Below, piece after piece: positions 27,506-36,016 of a DNA stretch of 64,000 nt. The translations under genes were made by a program, and so were the position numbers. Every line of letters begins with the position of its first letter. Position 1 is the stretch's first letter. This DNA comes from JASLEW01 sp035544895 (lineage in GTDB: Bacteria; Acidobacteriota; Thermoanaerobaculia; Multivoradales; UBA5704), in the NCBI GenBank assembly GCA_035544895.1, contig DASZZM010000086.1, positions 14,828-78,827 of the forward strand, given 5' to 3'. The notes beneath the pieces were generated by a model. It ran no database searches. It saw only the letters and a program-made list of their open reading frames with translations, and was not told the DNA's origin.

Positions 27506-27527
27506 AGCCCCGCTTGCGCGGGGCTCG
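27506..27527 (-). terminator. Rho-independent terminator of the carA-lol operon
   Basis: A perfect 9-bp stem (GAGCCCCGC/GCGGGGCTC) with loop TTGC. Read on the minus strand it is followed by TCTTTTCTTT, so it serves the leftward operon ending at 27663. The rest of the 389-base gap 27274-27662 holds the repeat element and about 135 bases in which I see nothing. Confidence 0.75.
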
Positions 27528-27662
27528 GAGGAGGGAGGTTGGAGAGGAGATTGTCTGCTGTCGTCCTGCTCCAAGGTGATATACGGAGGGAGGGGGAGAA
27601 GTGTTTAGGGTGACGCGAGACGGGTTTGCGGCTTCCGGGCGCGGGCGGCCCGCGCCGCGGCC

Positions 27663-28940
27663 TCACTCGTAGCGGAGGGCCGCGGAGGGATCGACGCGGG
27701 CGGCGCGCCAGGCGGGAAAGAGACAGGCGAGGAAGGTGACGGCGAGGGCGAAGCCGACCACCGCGGCGAGATCGCGCGGCACGACGCGGAAGGGGACGGA
27801 GCTGATGAAGTAGATGGCGGCCACCTCCGGCCCGAAGCGGATCAGGTGGAAGGTGGTGAGCGCCCAGGCCGCCGCCGACCCCAGGGCGACTCCGATGAGG
27901 GTGCCGACGCTTCCCAGCGCCGCACCGTAGAGCAGGAAGATCAGGCGCAGGCGGCTTGGAGGCAGGCCCAGGGCGCCCAGGACGCCGATGTCGCGCATCC
28001 GTTCGCGCACCAGCACCACCAAGGTCGATGCCACATTGAAGGTCGACACCAGCACGATCAGGCCGAGGACCACGAACAGCGCCACCTGCTGCACCTTGAG
28101 CGCGGTGAACAGCTCGCGGTTGAGTTGCTGCCAGTCCGTCACCATGAAGTCCGGGCCGAGCAGGCGGCTCGCGGCTTCGGCGATGCGCGGCGCCTCGCCG
28201 GGGTCGGCGAGGGCGAGCTCCAGGAGGTCCGACGAGCCTTGGGTCCCCATCAGCGCGTGGACGCGGGCGCGGTCGAGCAGCACCAAGCTGCGGTCGTACT
28301 CGGCGAAGCCGGTGGAAAACGTCCCGGCCACCCGCAAGCTCTGGTAGCGAAACCGCGGCCGGCGCGGCGGGCCGCCGCCAAGGCCGAGCGCCACGAGGCG
28401 GAGTAGATCGCCGCGTCGCACTTCCAGCCGGTCCGCCAGATCCTTGCCGAGGACCGCGCCGGGGATGCCGTCCGTCCCCGGGCGCAGGTCAGCCGCCCGA
28501 GCGGCGAGCTGCCCAGGTTCGGAAGGGGCGTCGCGCGGGTCGATGCCGCGCAGCACGACCTCGAGGCCATCGGGGTGCCGCTCGCTGCCAAGCGAGCCCT
28601 GGCCATATGCCACGCGTTCGATCCTTTGCACCCCGGGGAGCCGCTGGAGCTGCGCCAGGCGGCGGTCCAGCGGCACGCTGTCACTGCCCACCCGGCCGGC
28701 GACGACCGCGGCGCTGCCACGAATCAGCTTGTTCTGCAGGTCTTCGCGATAGCCGGTCATCAGCGCCATCGCGATCACCATGGCCATGACCCCCAGGGCG
28801 GTAGCGAGGAGAGCCGCGCGCGCGGTGCCGTCGAGCAGGCGGCTGCGGCTGCCGCGCAGGAAGCGCCAGGCCACGATCCAGGCCAGCGGGCCGCGAGCCG
28901 GGCCGGGGGCCGGGTGATCGACGCGGGCCGGCCGCTTCAT
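27663..28940 (-). CDS. LolC/LolE-family ABC transporter permease
   Basis: 425 residues with the MacB/FtsX topology: one helix near 38-60 (ALLATALGVMAMVIAMALMTGY), a large periplasmic domain (about 65-275) and three C-terminal helices (about 285-315, 330-365, 380-410). The N-terminal IVAWRFLRGSRSRLLDG and the FTALKVQQVALFVVLGLIVLVSTFNVASTLVVLVRERMRDIGVLGALG stretch are typical of LolC/LolE, which release lipoproteins from the inner membrane to LolA. No LolD ATPase is in the window. The start overlaps the carA stop by 4 bases (ATGA), an unusual pairing with a pyrimidine and arginine biosynthesis gene. Confidence 0.82.
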   Translation of the reverse strand: MKRPARVDHPAPGPARGPLAWIVAWRFLRGSRSRLLDGTARAALLATALGVMAMVIAMALMTGYREDLQNKLIRGSAAVVAGRVGSDSVPLDRRLAQLQRLPGVQRIERVAYGQGSLGSERHPDGLEVVLRGIDPRDAPSEPGQLAARAADLRPGTDGIPGAVLGKDLADRLEVRRGDLLRLVALGLGGGPPRRPRFRYQSLRVAGTFSTGFAEYDRSLVLLDRARVHALMGTQGSSDLLELALADPGEAPRIAEAASRLLGPDFMVTDWQQLNRELFTALKVQQVALFVVLGLIVLVSTFNVASTLVVLVRERMRDIGVLGALGLPPSRLRLIFLLYGAALGSVGTLIGVALGSAAAWALTTFHLIRFGPEVAAIYFISSVPFRVVPRDLAAVVGFALAVTFLACLFPAWRAARVDPSAALRYE

Positions 28941-30091
28941 CGAGTGCCGACGGCGCGCAGGAACTGGTCGAAGAGGACCGAGGCGTCATGGGGGCCGGGG
29001 GCCGCCTCGGGATGGTACTGCACGGCGAACACCGGCCGGCCCGTCAATGCGAAGCCCTCGACCGTTCCGTCGTTGAGGTTGAGATGGGTGACCGAGCAAG
29101 ACTTCGGAAGCGAGGCGGGGCGGACGGCGAAGCCGTGGTTCTGGCTGGTGATGGTGATGCCGCCGGTCGCGGCGTCGCGCACCGGCTGGTTGCCGCCATG
29201 GTGGCCGAACTTGAGCTTGAAGGTCTCGCCGCCCAGGGCGAGGCCGACGAGCTGATGGCCGAGGCAGATGCCGAACAAGGGCACCGGTGTGGCCAGGAGC
29301 TCGCGGACCGTCTCGATGATCTCGCCGAGGGGCTCCGGGTCTCCCGGGCCGTTGGACAGGACCACGCCGTCGGCCCCGAGTGCCAGGCAGGCGGACGCCG
29401 GCGTGCGGGCAGGTAGCACCGACAGCCGCGCGCCGCGGGCGGTAAGCGAGCGCAGGATGTTGGCCTTGACCCCAAAATCGTAGACCGCCAGGTGGCAACG
29501 CGCCTCGACAAGCGCTTCCTCCGGCGGCGCCGTTCGATCGCCCGCGCCGCCGCCTGGCGCATGGAGGGAGGCCGGCAGCTCATATGCCGCCGCCGCCGTC
29601 ACGTCGTCGACCAGCGCCCTGCCGGCCATGGGTGGGAAGTCGGCGAGCTCGGCCGCCAGCGCGGCGACGTCCGAACGCTCGCTGGTCAGCACGCCGCGCA
29701 AGGAACCGCGCTCGCGCAGGCGGCGCACCAGGGCGCGAGTATCGATGCCCTGCAGGGCGGGCACGGCGAAGTCCCGCAGGTAGTGGGGCAGGCTCGCGCC
29801 GCCGCCGGTGCCGGAAGGGCGGAAGGTGAACTGGCGCGCGATGAAGCCTTCCACCCAGGGCCGGCTCGACTCGGCGACCTCCGGCGTGGTGCCGTAGTTG
29901 CCGATGTGAGGCTGGGTCATGACCACGATCTGGCCGCGGTACGAGGGATCGGTCAACACCTCCTGGTAGCCGGTCATCGAGGTGTTGAAGACGACCTCGC
30001 CGAAGCGCGTGCCCGGCGACACGGCCTCGCCCTCGAAAACGCTGCCGTCCTCGAGCAGGAGCAAGCCGGGCGAGGGAAAGAGGGTTTTCAA
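28937..30091 (-). CDS. carA: Carbamoyl-phosphate synthase small (glutaminase) subunit
   Basis: 384 residues from a TTG at 30091; no ATG or GTG gives the family N-terminus LLLLEDGSVFEGEAV. The N-terminal half has the CarA signatures GEVVFNTSMTGYQEVLTDPSYRGQIV and PHIGNYGTTPE. The class I glutamine amidotransferase half has the nucleophile in FGICLGHQLVGLALGG, TSQNHGFAV and the YHPEAAPGPHD His-x-Glu. It delivers ammonia from glutamine to CarB for arginine and pyrimidine synthesis. carB is not in the window. The 5' region has been invaded by a repeat element (30102-30318), which lies directly upstream of the start. Confidence 0.93.
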   Translation of the reverse strand: MKTLFPSPGLLLLEDGSVFEGEAVSPGTRFGEVVFNTSMTGYQEVLTDPSYRGQIVVMTQPHIGNYGTTPEVAESSRPWVEGFIARQFTFRPSGTGGGASLPHYLRDFAVPALQGIDTRALVRRLRERGSLRGVLTSERSDVAALAAELADFPPMAGRALVDDVTAAAAYELPASLHAPGGGAGDRTAPPEEALVEARCHLAVYDFGVKANILRSLTARGARLSVLPARTPASACLALGADGVVLSNGPGDPEPLGEIIETVRELLATPVPLFGICLGHQLVGLALGGETFKLKFGHHGGNQPVRDAATGGITITSQNHGFAVRPASLPKSCSVTHLNLNDGTVEGFALTGRPVFAVQYHPEAAPGPHDASVLFDQFLRAVGTR

Positions 30092-30101
30092 GCGGCGAGT
30101 C

Positions 30102-30318
30102 TCGTTCTAGTTAGCGCCGCCGGTGGGCGGACCCGAAGTATTGAACAGCGCTCGCTAACTGGCGATGGCAGACTCCAATCTATCGGATCGCCCCCCGCGA
30201 CCTGCCGGGAGTGCCGCCAATGGCGGGAGCGGCGGCCAACCCCTCGATCCCCTTCCCTCCCCTCCGGGGGGGAAGGGGACGCCCCCTCCCCTGACGCGCG
30301 GACCATTTTCGTTCTAGT
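30102..30318 (+). repeat. Dispersed GC-rich element, copy 2, flanked by a 10-bp direct repeat
   Basis: TCGTTCTAGT is found at 30102-30111 and again at 30309-30318, as a target duplication would be. The inside begins TAGCGCCGCCGGTGGGCGG, carries ACTGGCGATGGC and the TCTATCGGATCGCCCCCCGC core, a 40-bp private insert, the CCCCTTCCC/GGGAAGGGG stem and ends near GACGCGCGGACC. The right-hand direct repeat contains the stop codon of the DAHP synthase gene. The element fills the aroF-carA gap. Confidence 0.85.
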
Positions 30319-31348
30319 GGCGTCCGATGCAGGCGGCGATGCCGCGGCCGACGACCGGGGCAAGCAGCCGGACGGCATCCATGAGCTGGTCGAATTCCTC
30401 GGGGAGAAGGGCCTGGTTGCCGTCCGAAAGCGCCTCGTCTGGGCGATCGTGGACCTCGACCATCAGGCCGTCTGCGCCTACCGCCACGGCGGCGCGCGAC
30501 AACGGGAAGACCTTGCTCCGCTCGCCCGCGGCGTGGCTGGGGTCGGCAATGATGGGCAGGTGACTGATGCGCTTTACCGCCGGCACCGCGGTCAGGTCGA
30601 GAGTGTTGCGGCTGTGATCGGCAAAGGTGCGGATCCCGCGCTCGCAGAGGATGACGTTCGGGTTGCCCTGGTCGAGGATGTACTCGGCCGAGAGCAGGAG
30701 CTCGGTGACGGTCGCGGTCATGCCGCGCTTGAGCAGAACGGGCCGGGCGTAGCGCCCGACTCGCTTGAGCAGAGTGTAGTTCTGCATGTTGCGGGCGCCC
30801 ACCTGCACGGCATCCGCGTACTCGACCACGCGGTCGAGCACGTCGATGTCGGTCGCCTCGGTGACCACCGGCAGGCCGGTCTCGGCGCGCACCCGGGCGA
30901 GGATCCGCAGCCCTTCTTCGCCCAGGCCCTGGAAGCTGTAGGGGCTGGTGCGCGGCTTGTAGGCGCCGCCGCGGAGCAGGTGGGCGCCGGCTGCCTTGAC
31001 GCGGCGGGCGATGCGCAGGGTCTGCTCGTAGCTTTCGACCGAGCAGGGGCCGGCGATGACCGTAATGTCCGGGCCGCCGACCTTCACTCCCCCCACCTCG
31101 ACCACCGTGTCCTGCGGCTTGAACTCGCGCGAGACGAGCTTATAGGGATGGCTGACGCGGATGACCTCGAGCACTCCGGGAAGCGTCTCGAAAAGCGCGT
31201 TGTCGACCACCCCGATGTTGCCGGTAATGCCGATCGCGGTGCGCTGGGCGCCGGGGATCGGGTGGGCCTTGAGCCCCTGGGCCTCGATCCTCTTGACCAC
31301 GCCCTCGACCTGCTCGGGCGCGGCGTCCATTTTCATGACGATCAGCAT
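30314..31348 (-). CDS. aroF: 3-deoxy-7-phosphoheptulonate (DAHP) synthase, class I beta type
   Basis: 344 residues from the ATG at 31348 (MLIVMKMDAAPEQVEG), the normal start for this type; further upstream frame is unsupported. The N-terminal ferredoxin-like regulatory domain (about 1-70, VKRIEAQGLKAHPI) is followed by the barrel with VIAGPCSVES, LLRGGAYKPRTSPYSFQGLGEEGL, VQVGARNMQNYTLL, LLKRGMTATVTE and PIIADPSHAAGER. It condenses PEP and erythrose-4-phosphate, the first shikimate step. The N-terminal domain suggests Tyr or prephenate-type feedback. Transcribed in the same direction as carA, 222 bases upstream of it. Confidence 0.93.
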   Translation of the reverse strand: MLIVMKMDAAPEQVEGVVKRIEAQGLKAHPIPGAQRTAIGITGNIGVVDNALFETLPGVLEVIRVSHPYKLVSREFKPQDTVVEVGGVKVGGPDITVIAGPCSVESYEQTLRIARRVKAAGAHLLRGGAYKPRTSPYSFQGLGEEGLRILARVRAETGLPVVTEATDIDVLDRVVEYADAVQVGARNMQNYTLLKRVGRYARPVLLKRGMTATVTELLLSAEYILDQGNPNVILCERGIRTFADHSRNTLDLTAVPAVKRISHLPIIADPSHAAGERSKVFPLSRAAVAVGADGLMVEVHDRPDEALSDGNQALLPEEFDQLMDAVRLLAPVVGRGIAACIGRH

Positions 31349-31506
31349 GTCGGGATCCTGGAGTGCGGCGATCGGACGGTGAGCATGTCGGCGATATCGA
31401 ACTATGGCTATGATATCAGAGCAGAACGGCCGCACCGTTTCCCGGGGAAGGTCCAGCCGTCAGGGCTGGCCCGCCGTCAGGCTGCTCCCCGTCGAGGAGG
31501 ACTCCG

Positions 31507-32307
31507 ATGCACCGCCGCCCTCTGGCTCCCTTCGTCCTCGCCGCCGCCCTCGCGGTGCTGATCGCGGTTCCGGCCGCCGCCTATACCGTCTACTTGAAAG
31601 ACGGCTCGGCCATCCAGGCCAAGGACAAATACGTGGTGCAGAAAAGCAAGGCCATCATCACCTTGCTCAACGGCACCCAGTCCTTCATCGACCTGGCGCA
31701 GATCGACATCGCCCGCACCGAGGCGGCCAATCGCGACATCCACCTGGACAGCGCCCGGATCCTCGACGACGGCAGCCACCCCCTCCCCGACCCGACCGCG
31801 GCAGCGCCCCCGGCGCAGAGATCGCTGTCAGACCTGATCGCCAGCGGCACGGCGGGACCGCGCGCGCTGCCTCCCGCGCGGCGCGAGAGCCGCGCGCTGC
31901 CGGGCCGCAGCACGGCCGTCAAGGGCAAGTCGGGCTTCCTCGATCTGTGGACCTGGCAGCGGACCCGCTACGGGCAGCTCGAGATCGCAACCGACCTCCA
32001 GCAGTTCTTCCGCAGCCAGGGGGTCGAGGCGATCGAGGTCTACGCGGGCACTCTGCCCGACCGGGCCATGCTCGAGCTCACCACCAATTCCGAGGCGGCG
32101 GTCTTTCAGGCGCTGACCACCAGCGCCAACGCCTTGCTGCGCGTGCGCGGCCGCTTCCCCGGCAAGGTGGGCGCCCTCGAGCTGGTCATGCAGACCCCCA
32201 GCCACGAGAAGGCCGGTCAGTTCGTGCTGACTCCCGACGTCGCCGCCGATCTCGTGGCCAAGAAAGTCGACGTCTCGGCGTTTTTCGTCAATAATGTGCA
32301 GTTCTAG
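31507..32307 (+). CDS. Exported protein of unknown function
   Basis: 266 residues; GAGGAGGA precedes the ATG. Signal peptide (MHRRPLAPFVLAAALAVLIAV, cleavage near AAAYT). The N-terminal mature part YTVYLKDGSAIQAKDKYVVQKSKAIITLLNGTQSFIDLAQIDIARTEAANR is a small beta domain also seen at the start of other secreted acidobacterial-type proteins (TVYLKDGS...). A low-complexity Pro/Ala/Arg linker (about 95-135) and a C-terminal alpha/beta domain (about 140-266) follow. No catalytic motif is recognised. Confidence 0.75.
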   Translation: MHRRPLAPFVLAAALAVLIAVPAAAYTVYLKDGSAIQAKDKYVVQKSKAIITLLNGTQSFIDLAQIDIARTEAANRDIHLDSARILDDGSHPLPDPTAAAPPAQRSLSDLIASGTAGPRALPPARRESRALPGRSTAVKGKSGFLDLWTWQRTRYGQLEIATDLQQFFRSQGVEAIEVYAGTLPDRAMLELTTNSEAAVFQALTTSANALLRVRGRFPGKVGALELVMQTPSHEKAGQFVLTPDVAADLVAKKVDVSAFFVNNVQF

Positions 32308-32354
32308 TACGCACCGACCTTTGAAGAGCGCGAGATCGCGGCGATCCAGGCCTA

Positions 32355-32446
32355 CTTAAAGCATCTATCGGATCGCCCCCCGCAACCCCTCGATCCCCTT
32401 CCCTCCCCTCCGGGGGGGAAGGGGACGCCCCCACCCTCTCGCGGCA
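32355..32446 (+). repeat. Dispersed GC-rich element, copy 3 (short form)
   Basis: Begins AAAGCATCTATCGGATCGCC, has the CCCCTTCCCTCC...GGGAAGGGGAC stem with no nested palindrome, and runs to within a base or two of the mce stop codon at 32447. It occupies the convergent gap after the 31507 gene; the long left arm is missing. Confidence 0.8.
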
Positions 32447-32875
32447 TCACCGACTTCCAGCTTCGTTCAAGGGAGCTGGCTTGGCCTGCGCCAGCTCGAA
32501 GAGGACGCCGCCGGCGCTGGCAGGATGGACGAACTGCACAGCCGAGCCGCCGGCGCCGTGGACGGGCTGCGGGTAGATCAGGTGAAAGCCCCCGGCGCGC
32601 AGTTCCGCCTCGTCGGCGGCCAGGGCGTCGCTCGCCAGGCAGACGTGGTGGAGACCGGGGCCGCGCTTGGCGAGAAAGCGGCCGACCGGCGAGTCCGGCG
32701 AGGTCGGTTCCAGTAGCTCGATGCGCGTCCCGCCGCAAGGGATCATGGCCACCCTCACTCCCTCGGAGGGAATCTCCTCGATCGCCGCCACGGCGAGCCC
32801 CAGCGCGGCGAAGAAGCGCTGCCCTTCCGCGATCGAGCGCACGGCGATACCCAGGTGGTCGACGCCGAGGATCAT
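32447..32875 (-). CDS. mce: Methylmalonyl-CoA epimerase
   Basis: 142 residues from the ATG at 32875, overlapping the meaB stop by 4 bases. VOC fold with MILGVDHLGIAVRSI (metal-ligand His7), the conserved Glu in RIELLEPTSPDSPVGRFLAKRGPGLHHVCLAS, and GVLFELAQ at the end. The phrase GPGLHHVCL is diagnostic of the epimerase, which interconverts (2S)- and (2R)-methylmalonyl-CoA. Operon with meaB and an acyl-CoA dehydrogenase; the mutase itself is not in the window. Confidence 0.9.
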   Translation of the reverse strand: MILGVDHLGIAVRSIAEGQRFFAALGLAVAAIEEIPSEGVRVAMIPCGGTRIELLEPTSPDSPVGRFLAKRGPGLHHVCLASDALAADEAELRAGGFHLIYPQPVHGAGGSAVQFVHPASAGGVLFELAQAKPAPLNEAGSR

Positions 32876-33909
32876 GGCAGCCGCTCCCGCGGGCCGCCGG
32901 CCGCCGGCGCGCCCACGGCCGCAGCTGCCGCCTCCTGGCCGCCACGCAGCACGCCGGCAAAGAGCCGGTCGGCGACGCGGTAGGGATCGAGATTCTCGAC
33001 GAAGCCGCGTTGCACCTCCCGGTCGAGCCCCAGCACCCGGTCGGCGGTGGCAACCACGCGTTCTTTGAGCAGCATCTCGACGCGCAGGCGCAGGTGCGAC
33101 CGCCGCCGCAGCTCGAGCTCGCCGCTCGCCGCCAGGTGCTCGCGATGCTTCTCCACCGCCGCCAGCAGCCGGTCGATCCCCTCGTCGCGGCTGGCCACGG
33201 TCCTGACGATGGGCGGCACCCATGCACCATGCTCGCCGATGGAAAGCATCATCTGCAGATCCTTGGCGACCCGGTCGGCTCCCTCGCGGTCCGCCTTATT
33301 GACGGAAAAGACGTCGGCGATCTCCAGGATGCCCGCCTTGATCGCCTGGATGTCGTCGCCGAGTCCGGGTACGGTCACCACGACCACCGTGTCGACGCTG
33401 CGTACGACCTCGACTTCGTCCTGGCCCACCCCTACCGTTTCGACCAGTACCCAATCGAAGCCGGCCGCGTCGAGCACGTCGACGGCATCGCGCGTGGCGC
33501 GCGCCAACCCGCCCATGGCGCCACGCGTCGCCATGGAGCGGATGAAGACGCCGGGATCGGTGTAGAGGGACTGCATGCGGATGCGGTCGCCCAACAGGGC
33601 GCCGCCGGTGTACGGGCTCGTTGGATCGACGGCGAGGATGCCAACGGTCTCTCCGCGCTGGCGACAAAGACGCGCGAGGCGGTCGACCAGGGTGCTCTTG
33701 CCTGCGCCGGGCGGGCCGGTGACGCCGACGACGCGCGCCCGGCCGGTGCGCGAGTAGATTCGGCCGACCAGCTCGCGCTGCGCCGGGCCGCCGTCTTCGA
33801 CCATCGAGATGGCACGGCCCAGGGCGCGCGGGGAACGCTCGAAGAGGCGCGGCAGGAGGGCGTCGAGGCGTTCTGCCAGCCCGGCGGCTGCCTCTATCGG
33901 CGCCGTCAA
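32872..33909 (-). CDS. meaB: Methylmalonyl-CoA mutase-associated GTPase MeaB
   Basis: 345 residues from a TTG at 33909 that overlaps the preceding stop. G3E GTPase: P-loop GPPGAGKST (about 62-70), ILAVDPTSPYTGGALLGDRIRM, FIRSMATRGAMGGLARATRDAV, the Walker B ETVGVGQDEVEVV and NKADREGAD. MeaB protects and reloads adenosylcobalamin-dependent methylmalonyl-CoA mutase. The C-terminal helical arm is present. Sits between the acyl-CoA dehydrogenase gene and mce. Confidence 0.93.
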   Translation of the reverse strand: MTAPIEAAAGLAERLDALLPRLFERSPRALGRAISMVEDGGPAQRELVGRIYSRTGRARVVGVTGPPGAGKSTLVDRLARLCRQRGETVGILAVDPTSPYTGGALLGDRIRMQSLYTDPGVFIRSMATRGAMGGLARATRDAVDVLDAAGFDWVLVETVGVGQDEVEVVRSVDTVVVVTVPGLGDDIQAIKAGILEIADVFSVNKADREGADRVAKDLQMMLSIGEHGAWVPPIVRTVASRDEGIDRLLAAVEKHREHLAASGELELRRRSHLRLRVEMLLKERVVATADRVLGLDREVQRGFVENLDPYRVADRLFAGVLRGGQEAAAAAVGAPAAGGPRERLP

Positions 33910-35087
33910 CGCGGATCGCCCGCCGATCCGGCGGTCGGGCGCCTCTTCAAGAGGTGGCGGGCGATGACCAGCCGCTGAATTTCGCTGGTGCCCTCGCCGA
34001 TGGTGCAGATCTTGGCATCGCGAAAATACTTCTCGGCCCGGTAGTCCTTGATGAAGCCGTAGCCGCCATGGATCTGCACGCCGCGCTCGGCGCAGAAGAC
34101 CGCCGCTTCCCCGGCATAGAGCTTGGCCTGTGAGGCGAGCTTCGAGACGCCGCTCCTGCCATGGTCCATGGCCTCGGCGGCGGCGAAGGTGAGGGCTTCG
34201 GCGGCGGCGATCGTGGTCGCCATCTCGGCGAGTGCGAACTGCACCGCCTGGAAAGCCACGATCGGCTTGCCGAACTGCTCGCGCTCCTTGGCGTAGGCGC
34301 GAGCGGCGTCGAAGGCTCCCATCGCCGTGCCCAGCCCGAGCGCGGCGATCGAGATGCGGCCGCCGTCGAGGACGGCGAGCGCCTGGATGAAGCCCTCGCC
34401 AGGCTGGCCCAGCAGACGGTCCTCGCCCACCAGGCAGTCCTCCATGATCACCTCCGAGGTGTCCGAGGCGCGGATGCCGAGCTTGTTCTCTTTCTTGCCG
34501 CTGCGAAATCCCTCCATGCCCTTGTCGAGGACGAAAGCCGAGATGTTGTGGTGGCGCGGGCCCTGCGGGTCGGTCACCGCGAAAACCACGCAGATCTCTC
34601 CGACGGCGCCATGGGTAGTGAAGGTCTTCGCGCCGTTGAGCAGCCAGCCGCCGTCAACCTTGTCGGCCCGGGTGCGGGTCCCGGCCGCGTCCGAACCCGC
34701 CCCTGGCTCGGTCAGGCTCCAGGCGCCGATTTTCTTGCCAGAGGCCAGGGGAACCAGCCAGCGCCGCCGCTGCTCGTCGCTGCCGAACTTGTAGATGTGG
34801 TTGCTGCACAATGAGTTGTGAGCCGCGACGCTGATCCCGACCGAAGGGTCGATCTTGGAAAGCTCGGTGACCACCAGCACGTACTCGACATAGCCGAGGC
34901 CCGCGCCGCCGTACTCCTCCGGGAAGATGACGCCGAGGAAGCCCAGACCGCCCGCCTTGTCGATGACCTCGCGCGGGTAGCGCTGGGTCTCGTCCGTCTC
35001 GTCGACCAGCGGATCGACTTCGCGATGGGCAAACTCCCGTGCCATCTCCTGGATGGCGCGCTGCTCGTCGGTCAGCGAAAAGTCCAC
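33906..35087 (-). CDS. Acyl-CoA dehydrogenase
   Basis: 393 residues from a GTG at 35087 behind AGAGGAGC. Family order: N-terminal helices (MDFSLTDEQRAIQEMAREFA), the FAD/substrate loop GAWSLTEPGAGSDAAGTRT, FTTHGA, a middle beta domain, and the C-terminal VQIHGGYGFIKDYRAEKYFRDAKICTIGEGTSEIQRLVIARHLL. The Glu in CTIGEGTSEIQ corresponds to the catalytic-base region of short-chain enzymes. Likely substrate is a short or branched acyl-CoA, given its operon with meaB and mce (propionyl-CoA and branched-chain catabolism). Confidence 0.92.
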   Translation of the reverse strand: MDFSLTDEQRAIQEMAREFAHREVDPLVDETDETQRYPREVIDKAGGLGFLGVIFPEEYGGAGLGYVEYVLVVTELSKIDPSVGISVAAHNSLCSNHIYKFGSDEQRRRWLVPLASGKKIGAWSLTEPGAGSDAAGTRTRADKVDGGWLLNGAKTFTTHGAVGEICVVFAVTDPQGPRHHNISAFVLDKGMEGFRSGKKENKLGIRASDTSEVIMEDCLVGEDRLLGQPGEGFIQALAVLDGGRISIAALGLGTAMGAFDAARAYAKEREQFGKPIVAFQAVQFALAEMATTIAAAEALTFAAAEAMDHGRSGVSKLASQAKLYAGEAAVFCAERGVQIHGGYGFIKDYRAEKYFRDAKICTIGEGTSEIQRLVIARHLLKRRPTAGSAGDPR

Positions 35088-35304
35088 GCGGGCTCCTCTG
35101 TCTCGTTACGGCGGCAAGCCTGGCGCGGCGTGTCGAGTGAGGGCGCCAGGACAGGCGCCGATGATAGCGCACCGGGCTCGGCGGCATGTACGACACCGCG
35201 AGCAATTCAGTTCTACCGTATGCACGTTCTTTGAAAGTGCTGCATGACTATCCAACTTTTTTTCAACCCTCGGCAGAAGGCGTGCCTGTTGTAGACTTAG
35301 CGAC

Positions 35305-35772
35305 ATGGTGGACGAAGAGATACGCAGGTACGCCAAGGTCCTCGAGGCGGTGGTGAAGCTGTCGGACCTGTCGACCCGGGAGCTCGAGCGCCGGCTCGAT
35401 CTGGGCGGCGGCACTCTCAATCGAATCTTCACCGGCAGGATCGATCTCAAGCTGCGGCACATCCTGCTCGTGCTCGACGTCGTGGGCATGAAACCCGCGC
35501 GCTTCTTCCAGCTTGCCTGCGGACGGCCGGCGCCGGAAAGCGAGAGCTCGCTGACCGCCGAGATCCTCGAGAGTTTCCAGAAGTTCGGCTATGGCATCGG
35601 CCGGCCACCCAACCGGCAGGCGCCCGCAGACCCGCCGCCTTCCGACGACGAGCTGGACCGCAGGATTGAAGCGGCCCTGGAGAGAGTCCTGAGCAAGTTC
35701 ACCGCGACGCCGGAAGAGGCGGTGGCCGCCGCACCGGCCGCGGAGGCGGCGGGCGGCGAGCCGCGCTGTTAG
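35305..35772 (+). CDS. Small helix-turn-helix DNA-binding protein
   Basis: 155 residues from the ATG at 35305. Residues about 8-70 form an XRE-like domain (LEAVVKLSDLSTRELERRLDLGGGTLNRIFTGRIDLKLRHILLVLDVVGM) with a plausible HTH; the rest is Pro/Ala-rich with a helix LDRRIEAALERVLSKF. There is no ribosome site; instead TAGACT at 35292-35297 sits at -10 spacing from the ATG, suggesting a leaderless transcript. Target unknown. The 217 bases between it and the acyl-CoA dehydrogenase start otherwise hold nothing I can name. Confidence 0.75.
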   Translation: MVDEEIRRYAKVLEAVVKLSDLSTRELERRLDLGGGTLNRIFTGRIDLKLRHILLVLDVVGMKPARFFQLACGRPAPESESSLTAEILESFQKFGYGIGRPPNRQAPADPPPSDDELDRRIEAALERVLSKFTATPEEAVAAAPAAEAAGGEPRC

Positions 35773-35788
35773 TGGCCACCAGGCCCTG

Positions 35789-35818
35789 TTCAGAAGGCAT
35801 TTCCTGCCAGGCTATAAT
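35789..35818 (+). promoter_or_regulatory. Candidate promoter of the TrpD-like gene
   Basis: TTCAGA (35789-35794), 18-base spacer, perfect TATAAT (35813-35818). The -35 hexamer is poor. Confidence 0.4.
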
Positions 35819-35824
35819 TAGGTT

Positions 35825-36016
35825 GTACTCAGCCAGTCGGACGGCCGGGCACAGCCGGGAGCGAGGAGTCGCGGTCTCGCGCCCACGGAATCCGCGGGCG
35901 CGGCGCGCGGCGTCGAGTCTTGGCTCCCCTCCGGCCCCCCGGTCCGGCTAGCTCGCGCTCGTCGGACTCACGGTGCAAGCCGATCGACGCCGATCAGCGC
36001 AAGGGAGCTCGAACGC
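35825..36016 (+). other. Long GC-rich leader with strong inverted repeats
   Basis: About 190 bases between the predicted start of transcription and the ATG at 36017. Short inverted repeats are dense (GCCGGGCACAGCCGGG, then CGCGCCC...GGGCGCG, GGAGGGGAGCC-type pairs near 35915-35945). No known riboswitch, SRP, 6S or RNase P core motif was recognised. It may be a structured 5' leader or a small RNA. Confidence 0.25.
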
